DNA of 64,000 bases from an uncultured Sulfitobacter sp. GTDB lineage: Bacteria; Pseudomonadota; Alphaproteobacteria; Rhodobacterales; Rhodobacteraceae. The stretch covers positions 1 through 64,000 of the forward strand of contig NZ_CANMFS010000001.1 of NCBI RefSeq assembly GCF_947497275.1, given 5' to 3'. Of the stretch, positions 34,589 to 43,838 are shown piece after piece. The position numbers and the translations under genes were made by a program. The stretch's first letter is position 1, and every line of letters starts with the position of its first letter. The notes beneath the pieces are model-generated. The model was not told the origin of the DNA. It saw nothing but the letters and a program-made list of their open reading frames with translations, and searched no databases.

Positions 34589-35163
34589 TGGCGATGTCCG
34601 GACCACAGAAAACTGTCGTGCAGACTGTCGGTGTCGTCGTGCTGATGGGCGGTCTCGCCTGGGCTTCGGTGCCGTTCTACGACTGGTTCTGCCGCGTCAC
34701 CGGCTTTGGCGGTGTGCCCGGCGTATCCGCGGTGGCGTCCGACGAGGTTCTCGAAGAGACGATCAAGGTGCGTTTCGACGGATCGCTCAATAACGGCATG
34801 GCGTGGGAGTTCAAACCCGTCGTGCGTGAGATGGAGGTACGGATCGGTGAGACCGGTTTGGCCTTCTACGAGGCCTATAATCCGACGGACAAACCGATTG
34901 CGGGGCAGGCATCGTACAATGTCACGCCTTATCAAGCCGGCGCATTCTTCGAAAAAATCGAATGTTTTTGCTTTACCGAGCAGGTACTCGCACCGGGCGA
35001 GCGTGTTGAGATGCCGGTCAGTTTCTACATCGACCCCGAGATTGTCACGGACCGCGAGGGAAAGTATATACATACGATCACGTTGTCTTATACTTTCTAC
35101 GAAATCGATCTGCCCGAAGGCTATGCCGCCCTCGATACGGATCAAAAAACAGACCTGAACTAA
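34588..35163 (+). CDS. ctaG: cytochrome c oxidase assembly protein CtaG/Cox11
   Basis: This 191-residue protein has one N-terminal helix (about 8-28) and a periplasmic beta domain with copper-binding cysteines in IECFCFTEQVLAPGE (CFC at about residues 129-131), the Cox11 motif. It delivers copper to the CuB site of subunit I. The start at 34588 overlaps the preceding small gene by one base. VPFYDWFCRVTGFGG at about 29-43 is the highly conserved N-terminal Cox11 segment. Confidence 0.96.
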   Translation: MAMSGPQKTVVQTVGVVVLMGGLAWASVPFYDWFCRVTGFGGVPGVSAVASDEVLEETIKVRFDGSLNNGMAWEFKPVVREMEVRIGETGLAFYEAYNPTDKPIAGQASYNVTPYQAGAFFEKIECFCFTEQVLAPGERVEMPVSFYIDPEIVTDREGKYIHTITLSYTFYEIDLPEGYAALDTDQKTDLN

Positions 35164-35190
35164 CAATAAAAGGTAATAGGGACGCTAGCC

Positions 35191-35997
35191 ATGGCCCACG
35201 CAAAAAATCACGACTATCATATTCTCTCCCCGTCCATCTGGCCTTTGCTGAGCGCGCTCTTCGCCTTCACCATGTTGACGGGTGGCGTTCTGTGGATGCA
35301 TTCGGTTACGCCGTTTGTGTTCCTGATCGGTTTTGCCGGCACAGTGTATTGCATGTTCGCCTGGTGGTCCGAAGTCGTCGATGAAAGCAAGATCGGCGAT
35401 CATACCAAGGTGGTCCAGATCGGTCTGCGCTATGGCTTCATCCTATTCATCATGTCCGAAGTGATGTTCTTCGCCGCGTGGTTCTGGAGCTTTTTCAAGC
35501 ACGCGATTTATCCGATGAACGAATACATCGGTTCGGAATACATTCCGCCGGAGATCTACCAGGTCGACGCCTTCCACCTGCCGCTGATCAACACGCTGAT
35601 CCTGCTGTTGTCCGGCTGCGCCGTCACATGGGCGCACCACGCGCTGGTGCATGGCAACAACCGTTCCGACCTCAAGAACGGCCTGATCATCGCGGTGGTG
35701 CTGGGCATCCTGTTCACGGGGCTTCAGGCCTATGAATACAATTACCTGCTCCATCAGGGCTGGGAATTCGGCGGCGACAAGTTCTTCTCGAATTTCTTCA
35801 TGGCGACCGGCTTTCACGGGGCACATGTCATCATTGGGACGATCTTTTTGTTCGTGTGCTGGCTGCGCGCACGGGCCGGCCACTTCACATCCGAACAACA
35901 CGTCGGGTTCGAGGCGGCGGCTTGGTACTGGCACTTCGTCGATGTGGTCTGGCTGTTCCTTTTCTTCGCAGTCTACATCTGGGGTATCCCGTCCTGA
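35191..35997 (+). CDS. ctaE: cytochrome c oxidase subunit III
   Basis: The 268-residue membrane protein has about seven helices and the family segments [52 protein letters not shown] and [20 protein letters not shown]. Subunit III stabilises the oxidase and its proton pumping. It follows ctaG by 27 bases. The C-terminal [20 protein letters not shown] is nearly invariant in the family. A terminator lies 41 bases after its stop. Confidence 0.98.
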   Translation: MAHAKNHDYHILSPSIWPLLSALFAFTMLTGGVLWMHSVTPFVFLIGFAGTVYCMFAWWSEVVDESKIGDHTKVVQIGLRYGFILFIMSEVMFFAAWFWSFFKHAIYPMNEYIGSEYIPPEIYQVDAFHLPLINTLILLLSGCAVTWAHHALVHGNNRSDLKNGLIIAVVLGILFTGLQAYEYNYLLHQGWEFGGDKFFSNFFMATGFHGAHVIIGTIFLFVCWLRARAGHFTSEQHVGFEAAAWYWHFVDVVWLFLFFAVYIWGIPS

Positions 35998-36037
35998 ACG
36001 CGGGCTTGCGCCTGTAACGGATAGGTTTACATACCGA

Positions 36038-36065
36038 CGCGCGGGGCCCGGCTCCGCGCGTTTTT
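36038..36065 (+). terminator. rho-independent terminator or attenuator after ctaE
   Basis: The stem CGCGCGG / CCGCGCG with a G/C-rich loop is followed by TTTTT at 36061-36065. It precedes the surf1 start by 16 bases, so it may limit read-through into the surf1-thrC part. Confidence 0.75.
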
Positions 36066-36081
36066 CCATTTCTCGCCGCCT

Positions 36082-36774
36082 ATGGGGTGTTTCGTGCGCC
36101 GTTCTCTCTTTTTGATCATCATCGGCGTCGGCGGGGCTGCCGTGCTGTTGTGGCTTGGTTTCTGGCAGATCCAGCGTCTGGACTGGAAGCTGGCGGTGAT
36201 CGAAGACATCGACGCACGCATCGCAGCCGCGCCTGTGGCGTTGCCCGACGCGCCCGACCCCGAAACCGATGCCTATCTTCCGGTGCGGGTAAGCGGGGCG
36301 TTGAACGATACATACCTGCGGGTGCTGGTGAGCCAGAAGGAAATCGGTGCCGGATACCGGATCATCTCGGCGCTCGATACCGGCGACCGTCGTGTTCTGG
36401 TAGACCGTGGTTTCGTCCCGGTAGCGCAGACGGATATTCCGGTGCAGCAGCAGCCCGTGACGGTGTACGGCAATCTGCAATGGCCACAGGAAACCGACAG
36501 CTTTACGCCCGCGCCGGACCTTGCGGAAAACATCTGGTTTGCGCGCGACGTGACCGCAATGGCCGACGCGCTCGGGACCGATCCCGTGCTTGTCGTCGCG
36601 CGCGAGATGTCGGTGAACGATGCCCCGGTCACGCCGCTGCCTGTTGACACGGCGGCTATTCCGAACGACCACCTGCAATACGCGATTACCTGGTTTTCGC
36701 TTGCGGTCATCTGGGCCGCGATGACTACCGCCTTTCTCTGGCGCGCCCGTCGTGCCCCCCAAACCAAGAGCTGA
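36082..36774 (+). CDS. SURF1 family cytochrome oxidase biogenesis protein
   Basis: The 230-residue protein has two membrane helices, near residues 8-26 and 200-222, flanking a periplasmic domain, the classic SURF1 topology. LLWLGFWQIQRLDWKLAVI and VLVDRGFVPV are family signature stretches. SURF1 assists heme a insertion into subunit I of the aa3 oxidase. It is encoded after ctaE and overlaps slightly in operon context with thrC (5 bases before its start). The true start might be the GTG codon four residues in. Confidence 0.9.
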   Translation: MGCFVRRSLFLIIIGVGGAAVLLWLGFWQIQRLDWKLAVIEDIDARIAAAPVALPDAPDPETDAYLPVRVSGALNDTYLRVLVSQKEIGAGYRIISALDTGDRRVLVDRGFVPVAQTDIPVQQQPVTVYGNLQWPQETDSFTPAPDLAENIWFARDVTAMADALGTDPVLVVAREMSVNDAPVTPLPVDTAAIPNDHLQYAITWFSLAVIWAAMTTAFLWRARRAPQTKS

Positions 36775-36778
36775 TTTC

Positions 36779-38167
36779 ATGCGCTATATCTCTACCCGCG
36801 GCACCGCACCGGCCCTGTCCTTTGAAGAGGCCATGCTGACCGGGCTCGCGCGCGATGGCGGCCTGTACGTGCCCGAAACCATCCCGACGCTGACCCCTGA
36901 GCAAATCGCGCGGATGAGCGGGCAAAGCTATGAGGAGGTCGCGTTCACCGTGATGCGCCCGTTTGTCGGAGATACGTTCACCGACTCGGAGTTCCGCGAT
37001 CTGATCGCGAAGGCCTACGCAGGCTTTGGCCACGATGCGCGCGCGCCTTTGGTCGAGCTTGCGCCCAACCATTTTCTGCTGGAGCTGTTTCACGGTCCCA
37101 CGCTCGCGTTCAAGGATTTCGCGATGCAGATCATCGGCCAGATGTTCCAGCTTGCGCTGGGGCGCAAGAACGCGCGCGTCACGATCGTGGGCGCGACCTC
37201 CGGCGATACAGGCTCTGCCGCGATCGAGGCGTTTCGAGGTCTGGAAAATGTCGATGTCGTCATCCTCTATCCGCACGGGCGCGTGTCCGAGGTGCAGCGC
37301 CGCCAGATGACGACACCGGGCGAAGACAATGTGCACGCGCTGGCACTCGACGGGGATTTCGACGACTGTCAGGCGCGGCTTAAGGATATGTTCAACGATT
37401 TCGAGTTCCGCGACGGCGTCCAGCTTGCCGGGGTCAACTCGATCAACTGGGGCCGCGTGCTGGCGCAGGTCGTGTATTATTTCACTTCCGCCGTGGCGCT
37501 GGGTGCCCCGGCGCGCGAGGTCAGCTTTACCGTGCCGACCGGCAACTTCGGCGACATCTTTGCGGGCTATATCGCCAAGCGGATGGGCCTGCCCATCGCG
37601 GATTTGGTGGTCGCGACAAACCAGAACGATATTCTGCACCGGTGCCTGAACGGGCAGGGGTACCGAAAGGGTACCGTGCACCCGTCAATCAGCCCGTCGA
37701 TGGATATTCAGGTGTCTTCCAACTTCGAACGCGCGCTGTTCGACGCTTACGACCGGGATGGGAACGCCGTCGCGCAACTGATGACTGAACTGGCTCAGGG
37801 CGGGTTTGACGTGAGTCAGGGCGCCATGCAGGCGCTGACGGAAATCTATTCCTCGGGCCGCGCCTCCGAAGAAGAAACATCACAGACAATCGCCGATTTC
37901 GTCACCCGCACGGGTGAGCTGTTGTGCCCGCACTCCGCCGTCGCCGTGAAGGTGGCGAACGAAAGACGCGACGCTGCGACGCCGATGATCACACTGGCCA
38001 CCGCGCACCCGGCAAAGTTCCCCGATGCCGTCGAGGCCGCGACCGGTATCCGCCCGCCGCTGCCGGCCCGCATGGCCGATCTGTTCGACCGGCCCGAACG
38101 GTTGACCCGCGTGGCCAACGACGTCGAGGCGCTCAAAACACATATCAAAGGACTGATCCGCGCGTGA
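36779..38167 (+). CDS. thrC: threonine synthase
   Basis: At 462 residues it belongs to the longer threonine synthase class, PLP-dependent, converting O-phosphohomoserine to threonine. The PLP lysine is in HGPTLAFKDFAMQ (Lys112), and GATSGDTGSAAIEAF is the phosphate-binding loop. NSINWGRVLAQVVYYF and FTVPTGNFGDIFAGY are further family blocks. The start MRYISTRGTAPALSFEEA at 36779 is canonical. Its stop TGA overlaps the GTG start of the M16 peptidase gene (GTGA), a sign of translational coupling. thrC here is next to surf1 and not to the other aspartate-family genes; lysC is about 16 kb away. Confidence 0.97.
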   Translation: MRYISTRGTAPALSFEEAMLTGLARDGGLYVPETIPTLTPEQIARMSGQSYEEVAFTVMRPFVGDTFTDSEFRDLIAKAYAGFGHDARAPLVELAPNHFLLELFHGPTLAFKDFAMQIIGQMFQLALGRKNARVTIVGATSGDTGSAAIEAFRGLENVDVVILYPHGRVSEVQRRQMTTPGEDNVHALALDGDFDDCQARLKDMFNDFEFRDGVQLAGVNSINWGRVLAQVVYYFTSAVALGAPAREVSFTVPTGNFGDIFAGYIAKRMGLPIADLVVATNQNDILHRCLNGQGYRKGTVHPSISPSMDIQVSSNFERALFDAYDRDGNAVAQLMTELAQGGFDVSQGAMQALTEIYSSGRASEEETSQTIADFVTRTGELLCPHSAVAVKVANERRDAATPMITLATAHPAKFPDAVEAATGIRPPLPARMADLFDRPERLTRVANDVEALKTHIKGLIRA

Positions 38168-39426
38168 CATTGCAAACCCACCGCCTCTCCAACGGCTTTC
38201 GCATCGTAACCGAACATATGCCCGGCCTCGCCTCCGCGTCCATCGGGATATGGGTCGGAGCAGGTGGACGGCACGAGACGCCGAGACAAAACGGCATCGC
38301 GCACTTTCTTGAGCACATGGCCTTCAAGGGGACCGCGAACCGCAGCGCGCTGCAGATCGCCGAAGCCATCGAGGATGTCGGTGGCTACATCAATGCCTAC
38401 ACCTCGCGCGAAGTCACAGCCTATTATGTGCGGGTTCTGGAAAACGACGTGCCGCTGGGTCTGGAGGTGATCGCGGACATCCTGCGCAATCCGGTGATGG
38501 ACAAGGCCGAGATCGAGGTGGAGCGCGGTGTGATCCTGCAAGAGATCGGTCAGGCCCTCGATACCCCCGACGATGTTATTTTCGACTGGTTGCAGGAAAA
38601 GGCCTATCCCAAGCAGGCGATGGGCCGCACGATTTTGGGCCCGGCGGATCAGGTTGCCAAATTCAGCCGCAAGGACCTGACTAAATTCATCGACCAGCAC
38701 TACGGGCCTGAGCAGATGATCCTGTCGGCGGCGGGGGCGGTTGATCATGATGCGTTGGTCGCGATGGCGGAGAACCTGTTTGGCGACATGGCCCGCAAGC
38801 CGGTGATCACGGCACCGGCGGCGGTCTTCAAAGGTGGCGAGCACCGTCAGGTGAAAACGCTGGAACAGGCGCACTTCGCGTTGGGTTTCGAAAGCCCCGG
38901 TTACCGCGCCGACGATATCTATGTCGCACAGATCTACGCATCGGCCCTCGGCGGCGGCATGTCGAGCCGTCTGTTCCAGGAGATCCGCGAGAACCGCGGC
39001 CTGTGTTATACCATCTTCGCTCAGGCGGGTGCCTATGCCGATACCGGCATGATGACCGTTTACGCCGGCACCTCTTCCGAGCAGCTCGAGGAACTTTCGA
39101 ACATCACCATCGACGAAATGAAGCGGGCGGCGAGCGACATGAGCCCCGCAGAAGTGGCGCGAGCGCGCGCGCAGATGAAAGCGGGCCTCTTGATGGGTCT
39201 GGAAAGTCCTTCGAACCGGGCCGAGCGGCTGGCGCGCCTGCTCCAGATCTGGGACCGTATCCCGCCTCTTGAGGAAACCATCGCGCAGATCGACGCCGTG
39301 ACCACGGGCGACGTGCGCGATTTCGCAGAAGGTATGGCCGCGACAGCACCGGCGGCGCTGGCGCTTTACGGGCCGGTTGACGGGGCGCCCGATCTGTCGG
39401 CGCTTCAGGCGCGTCGCGCTGCCTGA
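38164..39426 (+). CDS. M16 family zinc metallopeptidase (processing-peptidase-like)
   Basis: The 420-residue protein has the inverted zinc motif HxxEH as HFLEH at 47-51 and the downstream Glu in IEVERGVILQEIGQ. The C-terminal half ends with the usual SSRLFQEIRENRGLCYTIF region. Such bacterial homologues of mitochondrial processing peptidase degrade or process peptides in the cytosol or periplasm; no signal peptide is evident. It starts with GTG at 38164 overlapping thrC. The next gene, a GNAT, overlaps by one base. The order thrC-M16-GNAT is conserved in roseobacters as I recall. Confidence 0.93.
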   Translation: MTLQTHRLSNGFRIVTEHMPGLASASIGIWVGAGGRHETPRQNGIAHFLEHMAFKGTANRSALQIAEAIEDVGGYINAYTSREVTAYYVRVLENDVPLGLEVIADILRNPVMDKAEIEVERGVILQEIGQALDTPDDVIFDWLQEKAYPKQAMGRTILGPADQVAKFSRKDLTKFIDQHYGPEQMILSAAGAVDHDALVAMAENLFGDMARKPVITAPAAVFKGGEHRQVKTLEQAHFALGFESPGYRADDIYVAQIYASALGGGMSSRLFQEIRENRGLCYTIFAQAGAYADTGMMTVYAGTSSEQLEELSNITIDEMKRAASDMSPAEVARARAQMKAGLLMGLESPSNRAERLARLLQIWDRIPPLEETIAQIDAVTTGDVRDFAEGMAATAPAALALYGPVDGAPDLSALQARRAA

Positions 39427-40010
39427 TGATGCTGTTGCGGCGCAAGCTCGCGCTCGAGACCGAGCGGATGACCCTGCGCCCGCCGGTGCACAGTGATTTC
39501 CGGCCCTGGGTCGCGTTGCGCGCGGGCAGCCGCGCCTACCTGACACCGTGGGAGCCTGCATGGTCTGACGACCATCTGTCGCGCAAGGCATTCTCGAACC
39601 GCGTCTACTGGGCCAGCCGGTCGATCAGTGGGGGCACCGCGCTGCCGCTGTTTTTGATCCGCCGGTCCGATCAGGTGCTGCTGGGTGCAATTACCCTCGA
39701 CAACATCCGGCGCGGTCCGGCGCTTGCGGGCACGCTTGGCTATTGGACCGGTGAGAGCTTCGCGCGTCAGGGATACATGCGCGAGGCGATAGACACGGTG
39801 GTACACTACGCGTTCCAGCATCTGGATCTGAGCCGGATCGAAGCCGCCTGCCTGCCGGAGAACAAACCGTCGCGCGGGCTGCTGGAGCGGACCGGTTTCA
39901 AATACGAAGGCGTCGCCCAAAGCTACCTGCAAATCGACGGGCGCTGGCGCACTCATGTGCTATATGCACGATTGCGCGGCGACAGACGGGGAAAAACCGA
40001 CATAGCCTGA
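39426..40010 (+). CDS. GNAT family acetyltransferase (RimJ/RimL-like)
   Basis: The 194-residue protein has the RimJ/RimL-type acetyl-CoA core: ERMTLRPPVHSDFRPWVALR, LGYWTGESFARQGYMREAID (acetyl-CoA loop), and the ACLPENKPSRGLLERTGFKY motif that is characteristic of ribosomal-protein N-acetyltransferases. Its substrate is not deducible. The ATG at 39426 overlaps the stop of the M16 gene by one base (TGATG). A 55-base gap follows before the next gene. Confidence 0.9.
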   Translation: MMLLRRKLALETERMTLRPPVHSDFRPWVALRAGSRAYLTPWEPAWSDDHLSRKAFSNRVYWASRSISGGTALPLFLIRRSDQVLLGAITLDNIRRGPALAGTLGYWTGESFARQGYMREAIDTVVHYAFQHLDLSRIEAACLPENKPSRGLLERTGFKYEGVAQSYLQIDGRWRTHVLYARLRGDRRGKTDIA

Positions 40011-40065
40011 CCCTGCGGCAACGGGTTGTTTTGGAATCCTGCCGACCGGTGCTAGCATAGGTACC

Positions 40066-40899
40066 ATGATGACTCGCCTGATCGCAGCTCTGACCGTCCT
40101 TTCCGCTCTGACGGCTCCCCTTCATGCGCAGCAGACGACAGCGCGCACGCCCAGCCATTGCCACGCTTTGGCGGACGCCACACGGGGTTTGCATTTTGTG
40201 CATCGGGCAAGCCTGCGCGATGTGCCGCAGGAAACCGTCGATTTGCATTACATCGGGCACGCCAGTTTTTTGCTGCGCAGCCACGGCGGGATGAACATTG
40301 TAACGGACTTCACGGGCTTTATCGGAAACACGCAGATGATTCCGGACGTGGTGACGATGAACCACGCCCACGACACACATTGGACGCCGTTTCCCGATCC
40401 GGCGATCACGCATGCGTTGCCAGGCTGGGGGCCACATGGCGAGGGGGTGACCCACCGTCTCGATCTGGGTGAGGTGCTGGTGCGTAATGTCTCGACCGAC
40501 ATCCGGTCCGACTTCACCGGCGTCGAGGAGAACGGCAATTCTATCTTCGTGTTCGAGATCGCGGGACTGTGCATCGGGCATCTGGGTCATTTGCACCATG
40601 CCCCGAACGACGAGCAGTTCGCGGCGATCGGGCGGCTCGATGTGGTCATGGCACCGGTGGATGGTGGCTATACCCTCGATCACGCGACGATGATCGCGGT
40701 GCTCAAGCGGTTGCGCTCGCGTATCGTGATCCCGATGCACTGGTTTTCGGGCTTCGCGCTGGAAGAATTTCTCGAAGGCATGTCCGATGACTTCACCGTT
40801 GTTCGGGTCGAGGGACCGCAGTTGAACGTGCGCCGAGACGCGCTTCCGTCCCAGCCGACGATCATGGTGCTTCGACCGCAGTATCTGCGCGACAATTGA
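40066..40899 (+). CDS. secreted metallo-beta-lactamase-fold hydrolase-like protein
   Basis: The 277-residue protein has a signal peptide (about 1-22, ending LHAQ). Parts of a metallo-beta-lactamase fold are visible: VDLHYIGHASFLLRSHGG, TMNHAHDTHW, and the HLGHLHHAP and IVIPMHWFSGFAL stretches with multiple histidines. It resembles UlaG/YycJ-like or N-acylphosphatidylethanolamine phospholipase D-like MBL proteins. The usual HxHxDH motif is replaced by the NHAHDTH stretch (His-Ala-His-Asp-Thr-His), which can still bind metal. The substrate is unknown. The start at 40066 is the first of two consecutive ATG codons. Confidence 0.8.
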   Translation: MMTRLIAALTVLSALTAPLHAQQTTARTPSHCHALADATRGLHFVHRASLRDVPQETVDLHYIGHASFLLRSHGGMNIVTDFTGFIGNTQMIPDVVTMNHAHDTHWTPFPDPAITHALPGWGPHGEGVTHRLDLGEVLVRNVSTDIRSDFTGVEENGNSIFVFEIAGLCIGHLGHLHHAPNDEQFAAIGRLDVVMAPVDGGYTLDHATMIAVLKRLRSRIVIPMHWFSGFALEEFLEGMSDDFTVVRVEGPQLNVRRDALPSQPTIMVLRPQYLRDN

Positions 40900-40936
40900 C
40901 TCTTGCATCCCGACAAGCCGCGTTAAATCATGGGGC

Positions 40937-42367
40937 ATGACACGGACACCTCCCCTTGCCCCCGCCGACGATACCTTTGCGCAGTCTCTCCGGGCTGCGC
41001 TGCCTGCTGGCACGCTCGACACCACATCGGCGCGCTATCTCGAAGAGCCGCGCGGCCGCTATGCCGGGCAAACGGCGATACTGGCCAAGCCCCGCACGAC
41101 ACAGGAGGTCGCGACCCTGATCCGACATGCCGCGCAAGCGCGCGTCGGCGTCGTACCCTACGGCGGTGGCACCGGACTGGTGGGCGGGCAGGTGGCCTCC
41201 GACGGGCCTGCGCCGCTGATCCTGTCGCTGGAGCGGATGACCGCGATCCGTGAAGTGTTTGCGGACGAGAACGTGATGATCGCCGAGGCGGGTGCCATTC
41301 TGGCCGACGTGCAACAGGCGGCGGCGGATGCGGACCGGCTGTTCCCGCTGAGCCTTGCGGCACAGGGATCGGCGCGGATCGGTGGCAATCTGGCCACGAA
41401 TGCGGGCGGCACCGGCGTCTTGCGTTATGGCAACGCCCGCGATCTGTGCCTTGGGCTTGAGGCGGTGCTGCCGGACGGGCAGATCTGGAACGGGCTGACG
41501 CGCCTGCGCAAAAACAATACAGGCTATGATCTGCGCCATCTTCTGATCGGGGCCGAAGGGACGCTTGGTGTAATCACGGCGGCGGCGCTCAAGCTGTTCG
41601 CGCGTCCCGCGCAGACCGGCACCGCGCTGTTGGTCGTTGAAAGCCCGCAGGCAGCGCTCAAGCTGCTGAGCCGCGTGCGCGGCAGTTTCGGCGAGATGAT
41701 CAGCGCGTTCGAACTGATCCATCGTCAGGGGTTTGATTTCCTGTCCGAAACCATGCCCGAAGTGCGCCAGCCCTTTGCCGCGCCGCCGGAATGGTCGGTC
41801 CTGATAGAGCTTGGCCTCGCCGCAAACATCGACCCGCAAGCCGGGCTGGAGGCGCTTTTCGCAGACGCGGCGGAGGCGGGATTGGTAAGCGACGGCCTGA
41901 TCGCGCAATCAGAGCAGCAGGCCAAGGATTTCTGGTCCATCCGCGAGAGCATCCCCGAGGCCAACCGGCGCATCGGATCGGTATCGAGCCACGATATTTC
42001 CGTGCCGCTGGGCGCGATCGCCGGCTTCATCACCCAAGCCGGAGAACGGCTGGCCAGGATCGGCGCATTTCGTATCAACTGTTTCGGACACGTCGGCGAC
42101 GGTAATCTGCACTACAACGTGTTCCCGCAGCCGGGGCGGACCCGCGCCGACCACGAGAACCAGCGCGATGCGATAAAGCGGTGTGTGCACGATCTGGTGG
42201 ATGAAATGGGCGGCTCGATCTCGGCGGAGCACGGCATCGGGCGGCTCAAGGTGGCGGACCTTGAACACTACACCGATCCGGCGAAACTCTCCGCGATTCG
42301 GGCGATCAAGGCAGGCCTCGATCCGCTTGGCATCATGAACCCGGGGGCCGTGCTGCGCCGGTTATAG
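40937..42367 (+). CDS. FAD-binding oxidoreductase, GlcD/D-2-hydroxyacid dehydrogenase type
   Basis: At 476 residues the protein has the PCMH/FAD-binding domain with VVPYGGGTGLVGGQV (about residues 72-86) and GGNLATNAGGTGVLRYGNAR (about 150-169). The C-terminal FAD-oxidase domain has RINCFGHVGDGNLHYNVFP and SAEHGIGRLKV. Relatives oxidise glycolate, D-lactate or D-2-hydroxyglutarate; the substrate cannot be told from the sequence alone. Without adjacent glcE/glcF genes, a stand-alone D-2-hydroxyglutarate or D-lactate dehydrogenase is more probable than glycolate oxidase. Confidence 0.92.
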   Translation: MTRTPPLAPADDTFAQSLRAALPAGTLDTTSARYLEEPRGRYAGQTAILAKPRTTQEVATLIRHAAQARVGVVPYGGGTGLVGGQVASDGPAPLILSLERMTAIREVFADENVMIAEAGAILADVQQAAADADRLFPLSLAAQGSARIGGNLATNAGGTGVLRYGNARDLCLGLEAVLPDGQIWNGLTRLRKNNTGYDLRHLLIGAEGTLGVITAAALKLFARPAQTGTALLVVESPQAALKLLSRVRGSFGEMISAFELIHRQGFDFLSETMPEVRQPFAAPPEWSVLIELGLAANIDPQAGLEALFADAAEAGLVSDGLIAQSEQQAKDFWSIRESIPEANRRIGSVSSHDISVPLGAIAGFITQAGERLARIGAFRINCFGHVGDGNLHYNVFPQPGRTRADHENQRDAIKRCVHDLVDEMGGSISAEHGIGRLKVADLEHYTDPAKLSAIRAIKAGLDPLGIMNPGAVLRRL

Positions 42368-42374
42368 GTCGGTG

Positions 42375-42905
42375 CTACGTTCCCTCGAAGCTGCATAGCG
42401 TCTGAACGTCTATGCCCATCGCCTCAAGCCGCTTTCGGCCGCCCAGCTCCGGCAGGTCGATGATAAAGCTGGTGGATACGATCTCGGCACCCAGCTTTTC
42501 GAGCAGCTTGATTCCGGCCTCGGCGGTGCCGCCGGTGGCCAGCAGATCGTCGACAACAAGAACACGCTCGCCCGCCGTCACGGCGTCGTCGTGGATCTCC
42601 ATCGTCGCCTCGCCGTATTCCAACTGGTATTTCTGACTGATCGTTTTGCCCGGCAGCTTGCCCATCTTGCGGATCGGCACGAAGCCGATGCTGAGTTGGT
42701 GCGCGATGGCACCGCCCATGATGAATCCGCGCGCTTCAAGCCCCACCACCTTGTCGATCTTGATTCCGGCGTAGGGGTGCAGCATCTGGTCGATCGCCAT
42801 TCGAAATCCGCGCGCGTCCGCGAAAAGCGTGGTCACGTCGCGAAACATGATCCCGGCGTGCGGGAAGTCCGGGATGGTGCGGATGTAGTCTTGAACGGAT
42901 TTCAC
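42375..42905 (-). CDS. apt: adenine phosphoribosyltransferase
   Basis: The 176-residue enzyme joins adenine and PRPP to make AMP. The PRPP-binding loop [18 protein letters not shown] (about residues 120-137) is clear, and the N-terminal [19 protein letters not shown] is typical. It starts with GTG at 42905, overlapping the LysE-like gene stop by 4 bases (GTGA). With mtnP further upstream on the same strand, it would salvage the adenine released from methylthioadenosine. Confidence 0.97.
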   Translation of the reverse strand: MKSVQDYIRTIPDFPHAGIMFRDVTTLFADARGFRMAIDQMLHPYAGIKIDKVVGLEARGFIMGGAIAHQLSIGFVPIRKMGKLPGKTISQKYQLEYGEATMEIHDDAVTAGERVLVVDDLLATGGTAEAGIKLLEKLGAEIVSTSFIIDLPELGGRKRLEAMGIDVQTLCSFEGT

Positions 42906-43531
42906 GAAGTGCTCCTGCGTAGGGTTGCTGTCAGAACGCCCATGGCAACAAGCGCGGAGCCCCCCGCACGGGTGATCCAGACGATGAGGGAGGGCCGCGC
43001 GATGACGCGGCGCAAACGGTCGGCTGCCAGCGCATAAGCCAGCGCGTTAAGCGCCGCAAGCCCCACGAACGTCGCGATCAGGATTGCGAACTGCGGTCCG
43101 AGGGGGGCGTCGGACGAGATAAACTGTGGCACGAAGGCGATGAAGAAGGCGATTGATTTGGGGTTCAGCGCGGTCACGGCGGCGGCGTGGCTGAACACGC
43201 GGCCCGAAGTGACATCATCGGCGTCCGGCACGTCCAGCCCGGCTGTCGGAGCCGACCGGATCAGCTTGACCCCGAGCCAGATCAGATACACAGCGCCGAT
43301 CCATTTAAGCGCGGTGAACAGCGTGGCGGACGCCAGCACCAGTGCGCCGAGCCCCAACAGCGATGCCGTCATCGCAATAAGATCACCCAACGCCACGCCC
43401 GCGGCCGAAGCGACGGCGACGCTGCGCCCCTTGGAGAGCGCGTAGCTGAGCACCAACAGGACGGTCGGACCGGGGATGAGCAAAAGCGCAGTGGAGGCGG
43501 CCGCGAAGGCAAGCCAAAGATCGAATGACAT
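42902..43531 (-). CDS. LysE family translocator
   Basis: The 209-residue protein has about six membrane helices and begins [20 protein letters not shown], with the [15 protein letters not shown] motif typical of the LysE/RhtB family. The core includes [31 protein letters not shown] and [15 protein letters not shown], which are family-conserved. Exports amino acids or related metabolites; the substrate is unknown. I took the ATG at 43531; the long open frame upstream to 43858 is not supported. It is coupled to apt by a GTGA overlap. Confidence 0.9.
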   Translation of the reverse strand: MSFDLWLAFAAASTALLLIPGPTVLLVLSYALSKGRSVAVASAAGVALGDLIAMTASLLGLGALVLASATLFTALKWIGAVYLIWLGVKLIRSAPTAGLDVPDADDVTSGRVFSHAAAVTALNPKSIAFFIAFVPQFISSDAPLGPQFAILIATFVGLAALNALAYALAADRLRRVIARPSLIVWITRAGGSALVAMGVLTATLRRSTS

Positions 43532-43838
43532 GGAAACGTCCCCGTTCAGCGCGGCGGGTATTGTCGCCGCAGCGCCACCCTGTCCTGCGCGCCGGGGGTT
43601 TTCAAGCTGTTGTAGGCATCCGGCAGGAGAAACGAGCGGCTTGCGTGGTATGGACTGCGGATATCCGTGATCACCGGCATCGCCGGCGCGGTTCGTCTCC
43701 CACGTAGACAGGCTGCGCTGCGCGAGACGGTGCCAGCAGTGGCCCGTGCCCCTGTTCGCAGCGCAGAAACGGTCTTGCGACGGTGCGGCGGTTGCGATGC
43801 TCGGCACTCGCCGCGCGCCAAGCGGGTCCAGTGCGGTG
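43532..43838. other. 307-base gap between lysE-like gene and mtnP, with an uncertain small ORF
   Basis: A minus-strand frame at 43546-43821 could encode 91 residues. It is Arg-rich at first (MARGECRASQPPHRRKT), then reads PVITDIRSPYHASRSFLLPD, which looks more protein-like. It would fit between mtnP and the lysE-like gene in the same direction (17 bases after mtnP). No domain is recognised, and no strong ribosome-binding site was noted. I cannot decide whether it is a gene; no terminator or RNA is obvious. Confidence 0.35.
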
